64,000 nucleotides of DNA from Bacteroidota bacterium (GTDB lineage: Bacteria; Bacteroidota; Bacteroidia; Chitinophagales; Chitinophagaceae). Positions 40,154-50,087 of the stretch are shown in pieces. The notes under the pieces are model-generated. The model was given only the letters and a program-made list of their open reading frames with translations. It ran no database searches and was not told the DNA's origin. Positions within the stretch are counted from its first letter, which is position 1; every line of letters starts with the position of its first letter. A program made the translations under genes and the position numbers. The stretch lies in the NCBI GenBank assembly GCA_947452905.1, contig CANGEP010000003.1:1-64000 (forward strand). The letters are read 5' to 3'.

Positions 40154-42493
40154 ATGCAACAAGCGTATCTGAACGGACTTAATGAAAGACAAAAAGAAGC
40201 GGTAGAACATATAAAAGGACCCCTTATGATTATTGCGGGGGCAGGAAGTGGAAAAACAAAAGTACTTACCTCTCGCATTGCTCATCTCATGCATAGCGGT
40301 GTGGACTCTTTTAATATTTTAGCGCTAACATTTACCAATAAGGCTGCTGCCGAAATGAAAGAGCGTGTCGAAAAAGCCCTAGGTAATACCGAAGCGCGCA
40401 ATTTATACATTGGCACTTTTCATAGTGTGTTTGCACGTATTTTAAGAGCCGAGGCTAGCAAGCTAGGTTATCCTCAAAGTTTTACTATCTACGATACCGA
40501 CGATTCTCGTTCAGTTTTAAAACAGGTAATTAATGACATGGGTTTGGATGATAAATTATATAAACCCAATATTGTACATAATAGAATATCTGCTGCCAAA
40601 AATGCATTGGTGGGTCCGGCCGAATATGCGATGGATAATTTTTTAAAACAGGAAGATGCTCGATCCAACCGTCCGCAGATTGCAGAAATTTATGCAAGCT
40701 ATGTAGCCCGTTGTTTTAAAAGTGGTGCCATGGATTTTGACGATTTACTTTTTAAAATGCACGAGTTACTCAGAGATTTTCCAGAGGTCTTACATAAATA
40801 TCAGCACAAGTTTAAATACATATTAATTGATGAGTATCAGGATACCAATCCGGTACAATATCAAATTGCCAAACTATTGGCGGCGGTACATGAAAATTTA
40901 TGTGTAGTAGGTGACGATGCACAGAGTATATATAGTTTTAGAGGCGCTACCATCGAAAATATTTTACAATTTCAAAAAGATTATGATGATGTCAAGCTGG
41001 TAAAATTAGAACAGAACTATCGAAGTAGTAAGTCGATTATCGAAGTAGCCAATCATGTGATAAAAAATAATAAAGGACAAATACCAAAGGAGCTTTGGAC
41101 CGATAATGACGAAGGTGATAAAATTAAGTTGGTGCGCACAATGACCGACAATGATGAAGGTAAATTTGTGGCAGATGCCATTCAAGAAAATAAATTGCGC
41201 AATCATTTTTTAAATAGTGAATTCGCTATTTTATATCGTACCAACGCACAGTCAAGATCTTTTGAGGAAAGTTTACGTCGAGCAGGGGTTGCGTATAAGA
41301 TCTATGGTGGGCTTAGCTTCTACCAACGTAAAGAGGTAAAAGATTTTATCGCTTACTTAAGAATTATAGCCAATACAAAAGACGAAGAAGGACTTAAAAG
41401 AATTATAAATTATCCTGCAAGAGGAATTGGTAAAACCACTGTTGAAAAATGTTTAGTAATTGCCAGTGAACAAAATATAACTTTTTTTGAAGTTCTTGAA
41501 AAAGCAAAAGCATTTGGATTTAAAGCAGGTACACTTACTGCCATTGAAGAGTTTGTGACTATGATTAAATATTTTCAAAATCAGCTCACCAAACACAACG
41601 CTTATGATGTAGCCGTTCAAGTAGGTAAACATACTAATATTGTAAAGGAACTCTTTAACGATAAATCAACCGAAGGATTAGCGCGTTACGAAAACGTACA
41701 AGAATTGTTAAACTCTATTAAAGAATGGACCGAGAGTCCAAGCAATGAAGACGGAGAACAAGGGGATAAAAGCCTAGGCGCTTACTTGCAACAAATAACC
41801 CTTATCACCGATTCCGATAATGACAATGGTAATGAGGACACTGTTAAATTAATGACTGTTCATGCTGCTAAAGGATTGGAGTTCTCTTGTGTTTTTGTTG
41901 TAGGGCTTGAAGAAACTTTATTTCCAAGTGGGATGAGTGTTAATACACGAGAGGAGCTAGAAGAAGAAAGACGTTTATTTTATGTGGCTGTGACTAGAGC
42001 TAAAAAACATTTATGGTTAAGCTATGCTAATTCTAGATATCGATTTGGTCAATTAGTTCAAAACGATCCTTCTAGATTTATTGACGAAATGCCAGAAGAG
42101 ATGCTCGATAAATCGAGTGCTGGCGGAGGCGCTCGCAACCAAAGCAGCAGTGGATGGGGATCGGCTTATGATAGAATGCATGGCGGCAACACTCGAGGCT
42201 GGACCGAACCTAAACAAAAATCAAGTAGCCCAAGCACAGCTTCTAAGCCTAGCTACTTACCCGTAACACCTCCTAGTACACTCAATAAAAATCATATTCC
42301 TTCTGAGAATTTTGTAGCTGCCGACCCATCTCAATTGGAAGCGGGTATGAAAATAGAACACCAAAAATTTGGTTTTGGGGTTATAAAAGAAATTGAAGGA
42401 TCGGCACATAATCCTATTGCCTTAATCCTTTTTGATAAAAACGGAGAAAAGAAAATCATGCTTAACTATGCCAAACTAAGCATCATCCCTTAA
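40154..42493 (+). CDS. pcrA: UvrD/PcrA-type ATP-dependent DNA helicase
   Basis: A 779-residue superfamily 1A 3'-5' helicase used in nucleotide excision repair and replication. Motifs in order: LNERQKEAVEH (Q), IAGAGSGKTKVLT (I), LALTFTNKAAAEMKER (Ia), IDEYQDTNPVQY (II), VGDDAQSIYSFRGA (III), KLEQNYRSSKSI (IV), LMTVHAAKGLEF (V) and YVAVTRAKKHLW (VI). A Ser/Gly-rich linker precedes a C-terminal Tudor-like domain (GMKIEHQKFGFGVIKEIEG), known in PcrA to bind RNA polymerase. The longer frame starts within the upstream terminator and is rejected. Confidence 0.96.
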   Translation: MQQAYLNGLNERQKEAVEHIKGPLMIIAGAGSGKTKVLTSRIAHLMHSGVDSFNILALTFTNKAAAEMKERVEKALGNTEARNLYIGTFHSVFARILRAEASKLGYPQSFTIYDTDDSRSVLKQVINDMGLDDKLYKPNIVHNRISAAKNALVGPAEYAMDNFLKQEDARSNRPQIAEIYASYVARCFKSGAMDFDDLLFKMHELLRDFPEVLHKYQHKFKYILIDEYQDTNPVQYQIAKLLAAVHENLCVVGDDAQSIYSFRGATIENILQFQKDYDDVKLVKLEQNYRSSKSIIEVANHVIKNNKGQIPKELWTDNDEGDKIKLVRTMTDNDEGKFVADAIQENKLRNHFLNSEFAILYRTNAQSRSFEESLRRAGVAYKIYGGLSFYQRKEVKDFIAYLRIIANTKDEEGLKRIINYPARGIGKTTVEKCLVIASEQNITFFEVLEKAKAFGFKAGTLTAIEEFVTMIKYFQNQLTKHNAYDVAVQVGKHTNIVKELFNDKSTEGLARYENVQELLNSIKEWTESPSNEDGEQGDKSLGAYLQQITLITDSDNDNGNEDTVKLMTVHAAKGLEFSCVFVVGLEETLFPSGMSVNTREELEEERRLFYVAVTRAKKHLWLSYANSRYRFGQLVQNDPSRFIDEMPEEMLDKSSAGGGARNQSSSGWGSAYDRMHGGNTRGWTEPKQKSSSPSTASKPSYLPVTPPSTLNKNHIPSENFVAADPSQLEAGMKIEHQKFGFGVIKEIEGSAHNPIALILFDKNGEKKIMLNYAKLSIIP

Positions 42494-42565
42494 ATTTTGT
42501 TTTTCGATATCGGAAAAATAAGCCCTCCTGGCAGCCCTTAAAAGCCATAGGCCCTGTTTTTTGAT

Positions 42566-42573
42566 TATTTTTG
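42566..42573 (+). promoter_or_regulatory. -7 promoter box TATTTTTG for the Nfu gene
   Basis: An exact match 18 nt before the ATG at 42592. It covers the upstream TTG start option, which is therefore rejected. Confidence 0.5.
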
Positions 42574-42591
42574 TGGCTCAAATTGAACATT

Positions 42592-43191
42592 ATGATTACC
42601 ACAGGAAATACAATTGTAAGTATCTATACCGAAATGACCCCTAATCCAGAGACCATGAAATTTGTGGCCAACAAATTATTGTATCCAGGTAAAAGCATCG
42701 ATGTGGCTGATGAAAGTCAAGCAGGTCCTTCGCCATTAGCTACTGCCTTATTTAGTTTTCCTTTTATCAAAAGTGTTTTTATTGCGAGCAATTTTATTAC
42801 ACTTACCAAAAGTGCCGAAACAGAAGATTGGCAGGATGTAATACCTACCATCAAAACATTCTTAAAAGAATATTTAGAAAATGGTGGCATGGTAGTGAAC
42901 GAAGAAGAAGTAGCAAAAATAAAACAAGAAGCAACCAATACCGTTCACGCCGATGATGATGATGTGGTAAAACGTGTAAAAGAATTATTAGAAAATTATG
43001 TAAAGCCCGCAGTTGAAATGGATGGTGGGGCTATTCAATTTAAAAGTTATAATGACGGCATCGTAAATTTAATGTTACAAGGTTCTTGTAGTGGTTGCCC
43101 CTCAAGTATGGTAACCCTTAAGGCTGGTATCGAAGGCATGATGAAAAGAATGATTCCTGAAGTAAAAGAAGTAGTTGCCGAAGCGGAGTAA
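42592..43191 (+). CDS. Nfu-type iron-sulfur cluster carrier
   Basis: A 199-residue protein with an N-terminal Nfu domain (TPNPETMKFVANKLL, residues ~15-90) and a C-terminal NifU-like domain (about 120-195). The CxxC that holds a bridging [4Fe-4S] cluster is in LQGSCSGCPSSMVTLKAGIE, with EMDGGAIQF upstream. Such proteins deliver clusters to apo-enzymes. It belongs to the cytosolic class. It converges with the kinase/aminotransferase gene at a one-base gap. Confidence 0.94.
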   Translation: MITTGNTIVSIYTEMTPNPETMKFVANKLLYPGKSIDVADESQAGPSPLATALFSFPFIKSVFIASNFITLTKSAETEDWQDVIPTIKTFLKEYLENGGMVVNEEEVAKIKQEATNTVHADDDDVVKRVKELLENYVKPAVEMDGGAIQFKSYNDGIVNLMLQGSCSGCPSSMVTLKAGIEGMMKRMIPEVKEVVAEAE

Positions 43192-43192
43192 A

Positions 43193-45490
43193 TTATAATT
43201 CAGTTAATACCTGCGCCAAATTTTCACAAAAGCTTTTAGCATTGACTTTTGAAAAAGTCATAGGTGGTTTTATCTTAAGTACATTATGAAGAGGGCCGTC
43301 GGTACTTACTAAAAATCCTCTCTCTTTCATTTTATTTACTATAATATCAATTTCTGGTAGGGCGGGAGTTTTGGTTATGGGGTCTTTCACTAATTCGGCA
43401 CCTATAAATAATCCATACCCTCTTACATCATCAATTATCGAAAATCTATCTTGTAATTTTCGAAGTTCATCCATAAAATAATTACCCACTTCTAAAGCAT
43501 TGGCTTGCATGTTTTCTGTTTCAATAATATGTAATACAGCTAGTCCAGTGGCCATCGAAACTGGGTTGCCCCCATAGGTATTAAAATATTCTAGCCCGTT
43601 GTTAAAGGCCTCTGCAATTTTTTGATTGACTACTACTGCGGCAAGTGGATGTCCATTTCCCATGGGTTTTCCCATGACCACTATATCGGGTATCACTTCT
43701 TGTAATTCAAATCCCCAAAATTTTTCTCCTACTCTACCAAAGCCCACTTGAACCTCATCTGCAATACAAACACCACCTGCCGCACGTACATGTGCATACA
43801 CATTCGCTAAATAATTTTTGGGCAAAGGCATTTGACCTCCAACACCCAATAAACTTTCACAAATAAAAGCGGCTGGTTTTTTTTCTTGATTTGCTAAAAC
43901 ATCAATTATTTTTTTTACATCAGCTGCATATTTTTCGCCGGCTGCAGTATCGTCATATTTGTAAGGTCCTCGATAACCGTCAGGATTGATTGCTTTATGC
44001 ACCCATGATTTTTGCCCCTTTCCACCTTTACTATCAAATTTATAGGGACTAATATCCATGGTTAAACTTGAAGTACCATGATATGCATGATCAAGTACAA
44101 TAACATCTTCCTCGCCAGTATATAATCGACTCATTCTAATAGCCAAGTCATTGGCTTCGCTCCCTGAATTTACAAAATAGCAAACCGATAAAGAGGTTGG
44201 AAGTGTTTTAGTAAGTTTTTTTGCGTACTCAATAATGTTATCATTTAGATAGCGTGTATTGGTATTAAGTGTTGCAATTTGATTTTGCATTTGCTTTACT
44301 AACACAGGATGCGAATGACCTACATGTGAAGGATTATTAACACAATCAATATAAGTTTTACCCTGATCGTCGTATAAATATTGCAAAGCACCTTGTACAA
44401 TCTTAATTGGCTGTTGATAACTGATACTTAAATTCTTACCAATATTTTTTTGACGTGCCTCTACATCCGATGCATAGTTGTTAGGGTGGATAACACCTTT
44501 ATAACCACAAGCTTTTTTAAAAGAATCCTGTGCCAACAGCGGATTGATTTGTATCAATCGATACAATAAATCCCAAGCGGGACGCATGGTAATAAAATGA
44601 TGTTCGTTACTGCTTTCTTTACTTGCATTATAAGCAGATTGTGTAAGGCTTATACATAGTCGGGCAGCAATTAAATAATATAATAAGTCCAACTCTTTTT
44701 CCTCTAATGGAAATTGTTCATGATATCCTTTAACCACTAAGCTAGCTGCTACCATTGGATCAGGTTCATCTAACATAGCGTAAGTACATGCCACTGCTAC
44801 ATTATTAATTATAGCGGTATATACCATGTCTCCAAAATCAATTAAGCCGGTTACTATTTCACCATTCGTTAATATATTATAATCATTAGCATCATTATGA
44901 ACATATCCTTTTCTGAGTGAAAATAAATGAGGCGATACAATCGTTTCAAATTGTAGTAAAAAATAATCCACCATTCTTTTTTGCTCAGCATCTTTAATAT
45001 AGGATACTTTATTTCTTGCATTAAGTGAAGAGGCAATGTCCCAAGTATATTCTCTATGCATAGATGGATTAGAAAATGTTTGCAATGATGTATCCATCTT
45101 TCCTAAGAAGTTTCCCAAGGAAAGTAATAAGTGCTTAGGAACCGATGTTAATTCATGCCAAAATATGCCCTCTAAAAAATTTAATACGCGTATACAATAT
45201 TCAGTATCTGCTTTTTTAACATAGGAAATTGCGTTGCCTTCTTTGTTTAATAAATTATGTTGGAAATGTTCGGCCAATGGGGTGGATGATAAATGTGCTA
45301 ATATGCTTGCTTGCGCCTCGATAAATGAAAATACATGAGTGGAATTGCCCACCTTGGCAATATATTTTTTATGGTCAGCGCTAGTTACTAAAAAATTAAG
45401 TTCGTCATAGCCCTCCAATAATTGTATAGTTCCACTAATACCAAAATGGTTTTTTAATAGATCGGCTATTTCGTTAACAGAAAAACTCAT
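43193..45490 (-). CDS. Kinase-aminotransferase fusion (hydroxylysine-kinase/phospholyase type)
   Basis: A 765-residue two-domain enzyme. Residues 1 to about 325 form an APH/choline-kinase-like phosphotransferase with the catalytic loop YVHNDANDYNIL (Asp200) and metal motif LIDFGD (Asp218). From about 345 to the end is a class III PLP fold: FVNSGSEANDLA, IADEVQVGFGR (Asp578) and VVMGKPMGNGHP with the PLP Lys608. This matches bacterial fusions of AGPHD1-like hydroxylysine kinase with AGXT2L-like phospholyase, which phosphorylate and then eliminate phosphate. Related fusions also carry an M23 domain, absent here. The substrate may be hydroxylysine or ethanolamine. Confidence 0.85.
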   Translation of the reverse strand: MSFSVNEIADLLKNHFGISGTIQLLEGYDELNFLVTSADHKKYIAKVGNSTHVFSFIEAQASILAHLSSTPLAEHFQHNLLNKEGNAISYVKKADTEYCIRVLNFLEGIFWHELTSVPKHLLLSLGNFLGKMDTSLQTFSNPSMHREYTWDIASSLNARNKVSYIKDAEQKRMVDYFLLQFETIVSPHLFSLRKGYVHNDANDYNILTNGEIVTGLIDFGDMVYTAIINNVAVACTYAMLDEPDPMVAASLVVKGYHEQFPLEEKELDLLYYLIAARLCISLTQSAYNASKESSNEHHFITMRPAWDLLYRLIQINPLLAQDSFKKACGYKGVIHPNNYASDVEARQKNIGKNLSISYQQPIKIVQGALQYLYDDQGKTYIDCVNNPSHVGHSHPVLVKQMQNQIATLNTNTRYLNDNIIEYAKKLTKTLPTSLSVCYFVNSGSEANDLAIRMSRLYTGEEDVIVLDHAYHGTSSLTMDISPYKFDSKGGKGQKSWVHKAINPDGYRGPYKYDDTAAGEKYAADVKKIIDVLANQEKKPAAFICESLLGVGGQMPLPKNYLANVYAHVRAAGGVCIADEVQVGFGRVGEKFWGFELQEVIPDIVVMGKPMGNGHPLAAVVVNQKIAEAFNNGLEYFNTYGGNPVSMATGLAVLHIIETENMQANALEVGNYFMDELRKLQDRFSIIDDVRGYGLFIGAELVKDPITKTPALPEIDIIVNKMKERGFLVSTDGPLHNVLKIKPPMTFSKVNAKSFCENLAQVLTEL

Positions 45491-45506
45491 TCAAAAAGAT
45501 TGTTTA

Positions 45507-45514
45507 CAAATATA
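45507..45514 (-). promoter_or_regulatory. -7 promoter box TATATTTG for the kinase-aminotransferase gene
   Basis: An exact minus-strand match 16 nt before the ATG. It separates this gene from the GH42 operon upstream. Confidence 0.5.
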
Positions 45515-45520
45515 ATGGCT

Positions 45521-47632
45521 TTATTTCCAAACCAATGCCTGTCCTTGTTTCAAGGGTTGGGTGCCTATTAATATTTTACTTTTTTTAGGCATGGGCAACC
45601 TAATTTCGTTTTGGATATAATTTACACCCACATAAAAACCATCTCTCCATTCTATAAATACACCCTTTGGTAAATTCTCTATTGCAATACCGGCTTCTGT
45701 ATAAACCGATCTTATAATTTGTTTTTCTAAATCACCCTCTTGTGTTACTACTCCAATATAAGTAACAGTTCCCTTACCTAGTTTTCTTTTTATAGCAGCT
45801 GCTTTACCCTTATAATATTGATTGGCATAAAACGCTATAGTTTGAGTACCAGCAAATGGTCTTAAAATTTCGGACCAAGTATTCCAAGTAAATTTTTGAT
45901 TGCCCATCTTTACCACTCCCTTTTCAGGAGCCACCAACATATCAGTAAAATCAATAGATGCGCCTATTAATTCTTGAATGGATGCGCCTAAAGCAGATTC
46001 CAAAAATTGTCCCGATTTATTTTTTTGCCCCGAACGACAGGATAAAATTAAATGTCCCCCTGCTTTAACATAAGCTATCCATTTAGCTACCAAGCTATCT
46101 GATATTAAAGCATAGGCTGGTGCTACTATAAATGGATACTGATTAAAATTAGCTGATTCGCTAATAAAGTCCATGGGGGCTGCTGCCGATTTTACGCCAG
46201 CTGTATAATTATTTCTTAAAGTCCATGTATTCCAATCGGCAGATTGTTTTTGGTTTTCTAAATCCCACAAATTTTCATGCGCCCATAAAAATGCAGTTTT
46301 TCTTTTTTGCAAAATAATAGGCATCGTATCATTAGCATTAAATTGTTTTTTTAAGCTATTAATATCTTTTATGGCTTGAACAAATTCTTTACCTCCCTGA
46401 CTTAAACTAGTTCCATCTGTTCCTACAATCCCTTCATGGTACATTTCACTACTTCCCAAGGGGTGGCGATATCTATAGGTACAAACAAAGGAGTTGCCAC
46501 CTCCCAGCGCTTGCATAATCCACATATGAACGGCACCTGGCATAGGTTGTGGATTATTGGACGCCCAGTTAACTTGACCAGGTTGTAATTCCATAATACC
46601 GGTAGTATTTGCAATAGAGCGATAATAATCATTAGCTTCTATTAATCGATAAGGGGCACCCGTTCTAAAACTATTTCCCCATACATTAGATCCATTCACA
46701 GGATACATAGTAAAACTTGGAAAATCAAGTTGTTTGGTTAATCTTGGATCTACCTCATATCCTACATTCGTATAATTAGTGGTCACAAATTGTGTAGAGG
46801 AAATATACTTTTTAAGTGTATCCGCTTGATGGTTGATAAAATCGGCTGTAGTTTGAGCTGTAAATCTTTTAAAATCTAATACTGCATGTGGACTTAATTT
46901 ATCCTCCGTATATATTTTTATGTTGGGAATAATAATTTGATCAAAACTATTGTAACGGGTGCTCCAAAAACTTCCCACCCATGCTTTATTTAAACTATCA
47001 ATATGAACATACTTTTTTTGTAGCCATTGTTGAAAAGCAAGTTGGGAAGACTCGCTAAAATCTGCAAAAGCATTGGGTTCGTTATCTATTTGCCAACCCA
47101 TAATAGCCGGATGATGTCCATATTTTTTGGCCATTGCAGCAGCCATCGCATAAGCAAATTGTTGGTACCTACTATTCGCAATAGAGTGATCGGCCCTGTT
47201 TCCATATTTACGTCTAATGCCATTTTCATCAACTAAATAAATTTCGGGATATTTTTCACCCATCCAAACCGGTGCGGCGGCTGTAGGGGTACATAATATA
47301 ATTTTGAGTCCTTGTTTTTCGGCTATCGCAATGGCTTTATCTAACCAGGTAAAATCATATTCGGATTCTTGGGGTTGTAAGTAAGTCCAAGCAAAATCAG
47401 CGAAGTGGGTAAACTCAAAACCTAATTTTTTTATATTCGCTAAATCTCTCTCCCATTGGTTTTCGGGCCACTGTTCGGGATAATAATAAACTCCGATACT
47501 CATTAAGTTTCGGGGTTCGAAAAATTTTTTAGAGGAACTATTTTGTGCTGCTAAAAAACTATTTGCTATAAAAAGGCTTACACCAAGTATAAGCAATCTA
47601 AAGTTTATAATTTTTATTTTTAAAACAAGCAT
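45521..47632 (-). CDS. Secreted GH42-family beta-galactosidase
   Basis: A 703-residue glycoside hydrolase with a signal peptide (LLILGVSLFIANSFLAAQ). The GH42 start reads SIGVYYYPEQWPENQWERDLANI split by FEFTHFADFAW, the acid/base Glu is in MGWQIDNEPNAF, and the nucleophile Glu probably in IMELQPGQVNWA. Later come the trimerisation-type domain (residues ~440-640) and a C-terminal beta domain. It should release terminal galactose from oligosaccharides outside the cytoplasm. It is last in an operon with a sugar porter, suggesting uptake of the product. Confidence 0.92.
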   Translation of the reverse strand: MLVLKIKIINFRLLILGVSLFIANSFLAAQNSSSKKFFEPRNLMSIGVYYYPEQWPENQWERDLANIKKLGFEFTHFADFAWTYLQPQESEYDFTWLDKAIAIAEKQGLKIILCTPTAAAPVWMGEKYPEIYLVDENGIRRKYGNRADHSIANSRYQQFAYAMAAAMAKKYGHHPAIMGWQIDNEPNAFADFSESSQLAFQQWLQKKYVHIDSLNKAWVGSFWSTRYNSFDQIIIPNIKIYTEDKLSPHAVLDFKRFTAQTTADFINHQADTLKKYISSTQFVTTNYTNVGYEVDPRLTKQLDFPSFTMYPVNGSNVWGNSFRTGAPYRLIEANDYYRSIANTTGIMELQPGQVNWASNNPQPMPGAVHMWIMQALGGGNSFVCTYRYRHPLGSSEMYHEGIVGTDGTSLSQGGKEFVQAIKDINSLKKQFNANDTMPIILQKRKTAFLWAHENLWDLENQKQSADWNTWTLRNNYTAGVKSAAAPMDFISESANFNQYPFIVAPAYALISDSLVAKWIAYVKAGGHLILSCRSGQKNKSGQFLESALGASIQELIGASIDFTDMLVAPEKGVVKMGNQKFTWNTWSEILRPFAGTQTIAFYANQYYKGKAAAIKRKLGKGTVTYIGVVTQEGDLEKQIIRSVYTEAGIAIENLPKGVFIEWRDGFYVGVNYIQNEIRLPMPKKSKILIGTQPLKQGQALVWK

Positions 47633-47651
47633 TATACGTTTATTAAATGCC

Positions 47652-48725
47652 TTATAATTTTCCGTAAAGGGCTCTTAATTTTTCGCGCGTCATAATTTGC
47701 TCCCAATCTTTTCCTAAAGCGTTTTCCCATAATGGTTTCATACCTAAGGATACGTTTATCATAGAATCAAACTGCTCTTCGGTTAAATTAGCACAGATAC
47801 CCATAGGAATTTCGATATTGTTTTTCTCCACCATGTATTTAAACTCTTTTACGCCTGCTGGATAATATTCTTCCAAATGATTCATAACAATACAATTACC
47901 AATTCCGTGTTTGGTACCCAATAAAAAACTTAAACCATAACTCACGGCGTGTGCAACACCTACTTGACTATAAGCAATACTCATGCCACCTGCATAAGAA
48001 GCCATCATTAATTGCTCATCACTTTCCTCGTCCCATTTTGGTTTTTCTACAAATACTTTGCGACATAGATCCAAGGCTTTTTCACCGTAGGATCTACTAA
48101 ACTCATTTAAATAAGTGCCTTCTAAAGATTCAATACAATGAATATAGCAATCCATACCTGTATAAAAACGTTGATTCACTGGTGCGTTTTTAACTAAATC
48201 TGGATCTAATACAATTTGAGTAAAAGGCGTGAAATCGGAGTTCATACCTAGTTTACGCACAGGACCAGTTAATACTGTTGTACGACTTACTTCGGCACCG
48301 GTTCCACTTAATGTAGGTATGCCCACTTTAAAAACGCCTACTTGTTTTACTAAATCCCAACCTTGATAATCGGCCGAAGAACCAGGATTAGTCATCATTA
48401 AAGAAACTGCTTTGGCTAAATCCATGGCGGAGCCACCTCCAATACCAATAATACCGCTCACTTCACCAAACTCAGCTTTTAATTCAGCAGCAATGGCATC
48501 TACTTGTTTGGTTTTAGGTTCATGCGTAACGTCTACATATATAATTTTATCTTTTCCTCTTAAAGGAATTCGACTTGCTAATGGTTTACCTGCAAAATAG
48601 TGATCTAAAAAAAAGATCATGGGAAAATTATCTTTACGACGAGGTGCTAAAATTTCATCTAGTTGATTAAAAGCACCACGACCATACACTACATAGTCTA
48701 CTAATTTTAAATTCTTGAACTGCAT
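47652..48725 (-). CDS. kdnB: Iron-containing dehydrogenase, probably Kdo 8-oxidase (KdnB-like)
   Basis: A 357-residue group III (iron-containing) alcohol dehydrogenase. The nucleotide motif is IIGIGGGSAMDLAKAVS, and metal ligands lie in TGMDCYIHCIES, VGVAHAVSYG and TKHGIGNC. The N-terminus (FKNLKLVDYVVYGRGAFNQL, LAPRRKD, IPLRGKDK) resembles Shewanella KdnB, which oxidises Kdo at C8 before amination to 8-amino-Kdo, as far as I recall it. kdsB two genes upstream in the same operon supports this. The aminotransferase KdnA is not in the window. A role in sugar catabolism remains possible. Confidence 0.6.
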   Translation of the reverse strand: MQFKNLKLVDYVVYGRGAFNQLDEILAPRRKDNFPMIFFLDHYFAGKPLASRIPLRGKDKIIYVDVTHEPKTKQVDAIAAELKAEFGEVSGIIGIGGGSAMDLAKAVSLMMTNPGSSADYQGWDLVKQVGVFKVGIPTLSGTGAEVSRTTVLTGPVRKLGMNSDFTPFTQIVLDPDLVKNAPVNQRFYTGMDCYIHCIESLEGTYLNEFSRSYGEKALDLCRKVFVEKPKWDEESDEQLMMASYAGGMSIAYSQVGVAHAVSYGLSFLLGTKHGIGNCIVMNHLEEYYPAGVKEFKYMVEKNNIEIPMGICANLTEEQFDSMINVSLGMKPLWENALGKDWEQIMTREKLRALYGKL

Positions 48726-48734
48726 AACAATATT

Positions 48735-50081
48735 TTATTGAACTAATTTCTTTTGTAAGTCCTCCAAAGATACGCCTTTTGTTTCAGGCACTTTTGCCAA
48801 AATCCATACCAACTGTAGAGCCATCATGGCAGTGAAAAATGCAAAAATAGGCCAAGGGTTATCTTTAAAAATTCCTGTTTCACTATCTAAAAACAAGGGC
48901 GTGATTAAAGTAATTAAAGCAGCAAATACCCAATGAATACTGGCCCCAAAAGCTTGTCCCTTAGCACGTATAGGGGTAGGAAAAATTTCAGAAATTAATA
49001 CCCAAATTACGGCGCCCTGTCCAATGGCGTGAGAGGCAATAAATAACAATAAAAAAGACAACATAAATGTGGGAGCGCTATGTGCTATAAATCCATAAGC
49101 CACCATGGATAAGCTAATGATATAGCCAAAAGACCCAATAATTAATAATGTTTTACGACCAATGCGATCTATTAACCAAAGACCCACAAAGGTAAAAATC
49201 AAATTCATTAACCCAAGAGAGATAGAACTTAAAAGTGAATTGTTTTTTGCAAAGCCCGCTTCTTCTAAAATTCTTGGCGCATAGTATAATAAAAAATTAA
49301 TGCCCGATGCTTGATTAAAAAAAGCAACAAAAAAGGCAATCGAAATAATTTTAGTATGATGCTTGGTAAATAATTGAGAAGCACCAAAAGACTTTTCTTG
49401 TGCATTAGAAATATTTATTTCTTGAATGGTTTCGTCGATAGTATCAACACCCACTTCTTGTAATGTTTTTCTAGCACCAGCTTCATCATTTTTAACCGAT
49501 AATAACCATCTTGGACTTTCGGGTAATCCTAAAGTCATTAAAGTATATATGGTAGAAGGAATTAATAATACCGCCAACATCCAACGCCAATCATTAATAC
49601 CACCAAAGCCTGCTAAAAAATAATTAGATAAATAGGCTATCAAAATACCAAACACGATATTAAATTGATACATGCCTACTAGCTTACCACGATTATTTTT
49701 ATTAGATATTTCAGAAATATAAGTGGGTGCTGCTACCGATGAAACGCCAATAGCAATACCCCCTATCAATCTAAAAAACGAAAACGTATAGGGGTCTTGT
49801 GCTAAAGCGGAGCCAATGGCGGAAGCAATAAACATTATACCCAACCATATCAATACTTTTTTGCGTCCATATTTTTCGGTAGGGGCGCCCGCAAACACAG
49901 AGCCTATAACGGTTCCCCATAAAGCCATCGACATAATAAAAAAGCCATGAAACAAAGGCGTAGTATGCCAAAGTTCTTGAATTGGTTTATCTGCTCCTGA
50001 AATTACCACCATATCAAATCCAAAAATAAATCCCGCTAAAGCGGCGACCACCGTTGATTGAAATAATTTTCCTTTATTCAT
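48735..50081 (-). CDS. Sugar porter of the MFS superfamily
   Basis: A 448-residue 12-TM transporter of the sugar porter family (XylE/GLUT type), probably a sugar-proton symporter in the inner membrane. Signatures include GFIFGFDMVVISG in TM1, EKYGRKKVLIW after TM2, RLIGGIAIGVSSVAAPTYISE, LPESPRWLLSV, NQASGINFLLYYAP, DRIGRKTLL and the terminal KVPETKGVSLE. The substrate could be a monosaccharide released by the operon's GH42 enzyme. Gaps of 6 and 9 nt link it to kdsB and the kdnB-like gene. Confidence 0.93.
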   Translation of the reverse strand: MNKGKLFQSTVVAALAGFIFGFDMVVISGADKPIQELWHTTPLFHGFFIMSMALWGTVIGSVFAGAPTEKYGRKKVLIWLGIMFIASAIGSALAQDPYTFSFFRLIGGIAIGVSSVAAPTYISEISNKNNRGKLVGMYQFNIVFGILIAYLSNYFLAGFGGINDWRWMLAVLLIPSTIYTLMTLGLPESPRWLLSVKNDEAGARKTLQEVGVDTIDETIQEINISNAQEKSFGASQLFTKHHTKIISIAFFVAFFNQASGINFLLYYAPRILEEAGFAKNNSLLSSISLGLMNLIFTFVGLWLIDRIGRKTLLIIGSFGYIISLSMVAYGFIAHSAPTFMLSFLLLFIASHAIGQGAVIWVLISEIFPTPIRAKGQAFGASIHWVFAALITLITPLFLDSETGIFKDNPWPIFAFFTAMMALQLVWILAKVPETKGVSLEDLQKKLVQ

Positions 50082-50087
50082 ACAATT

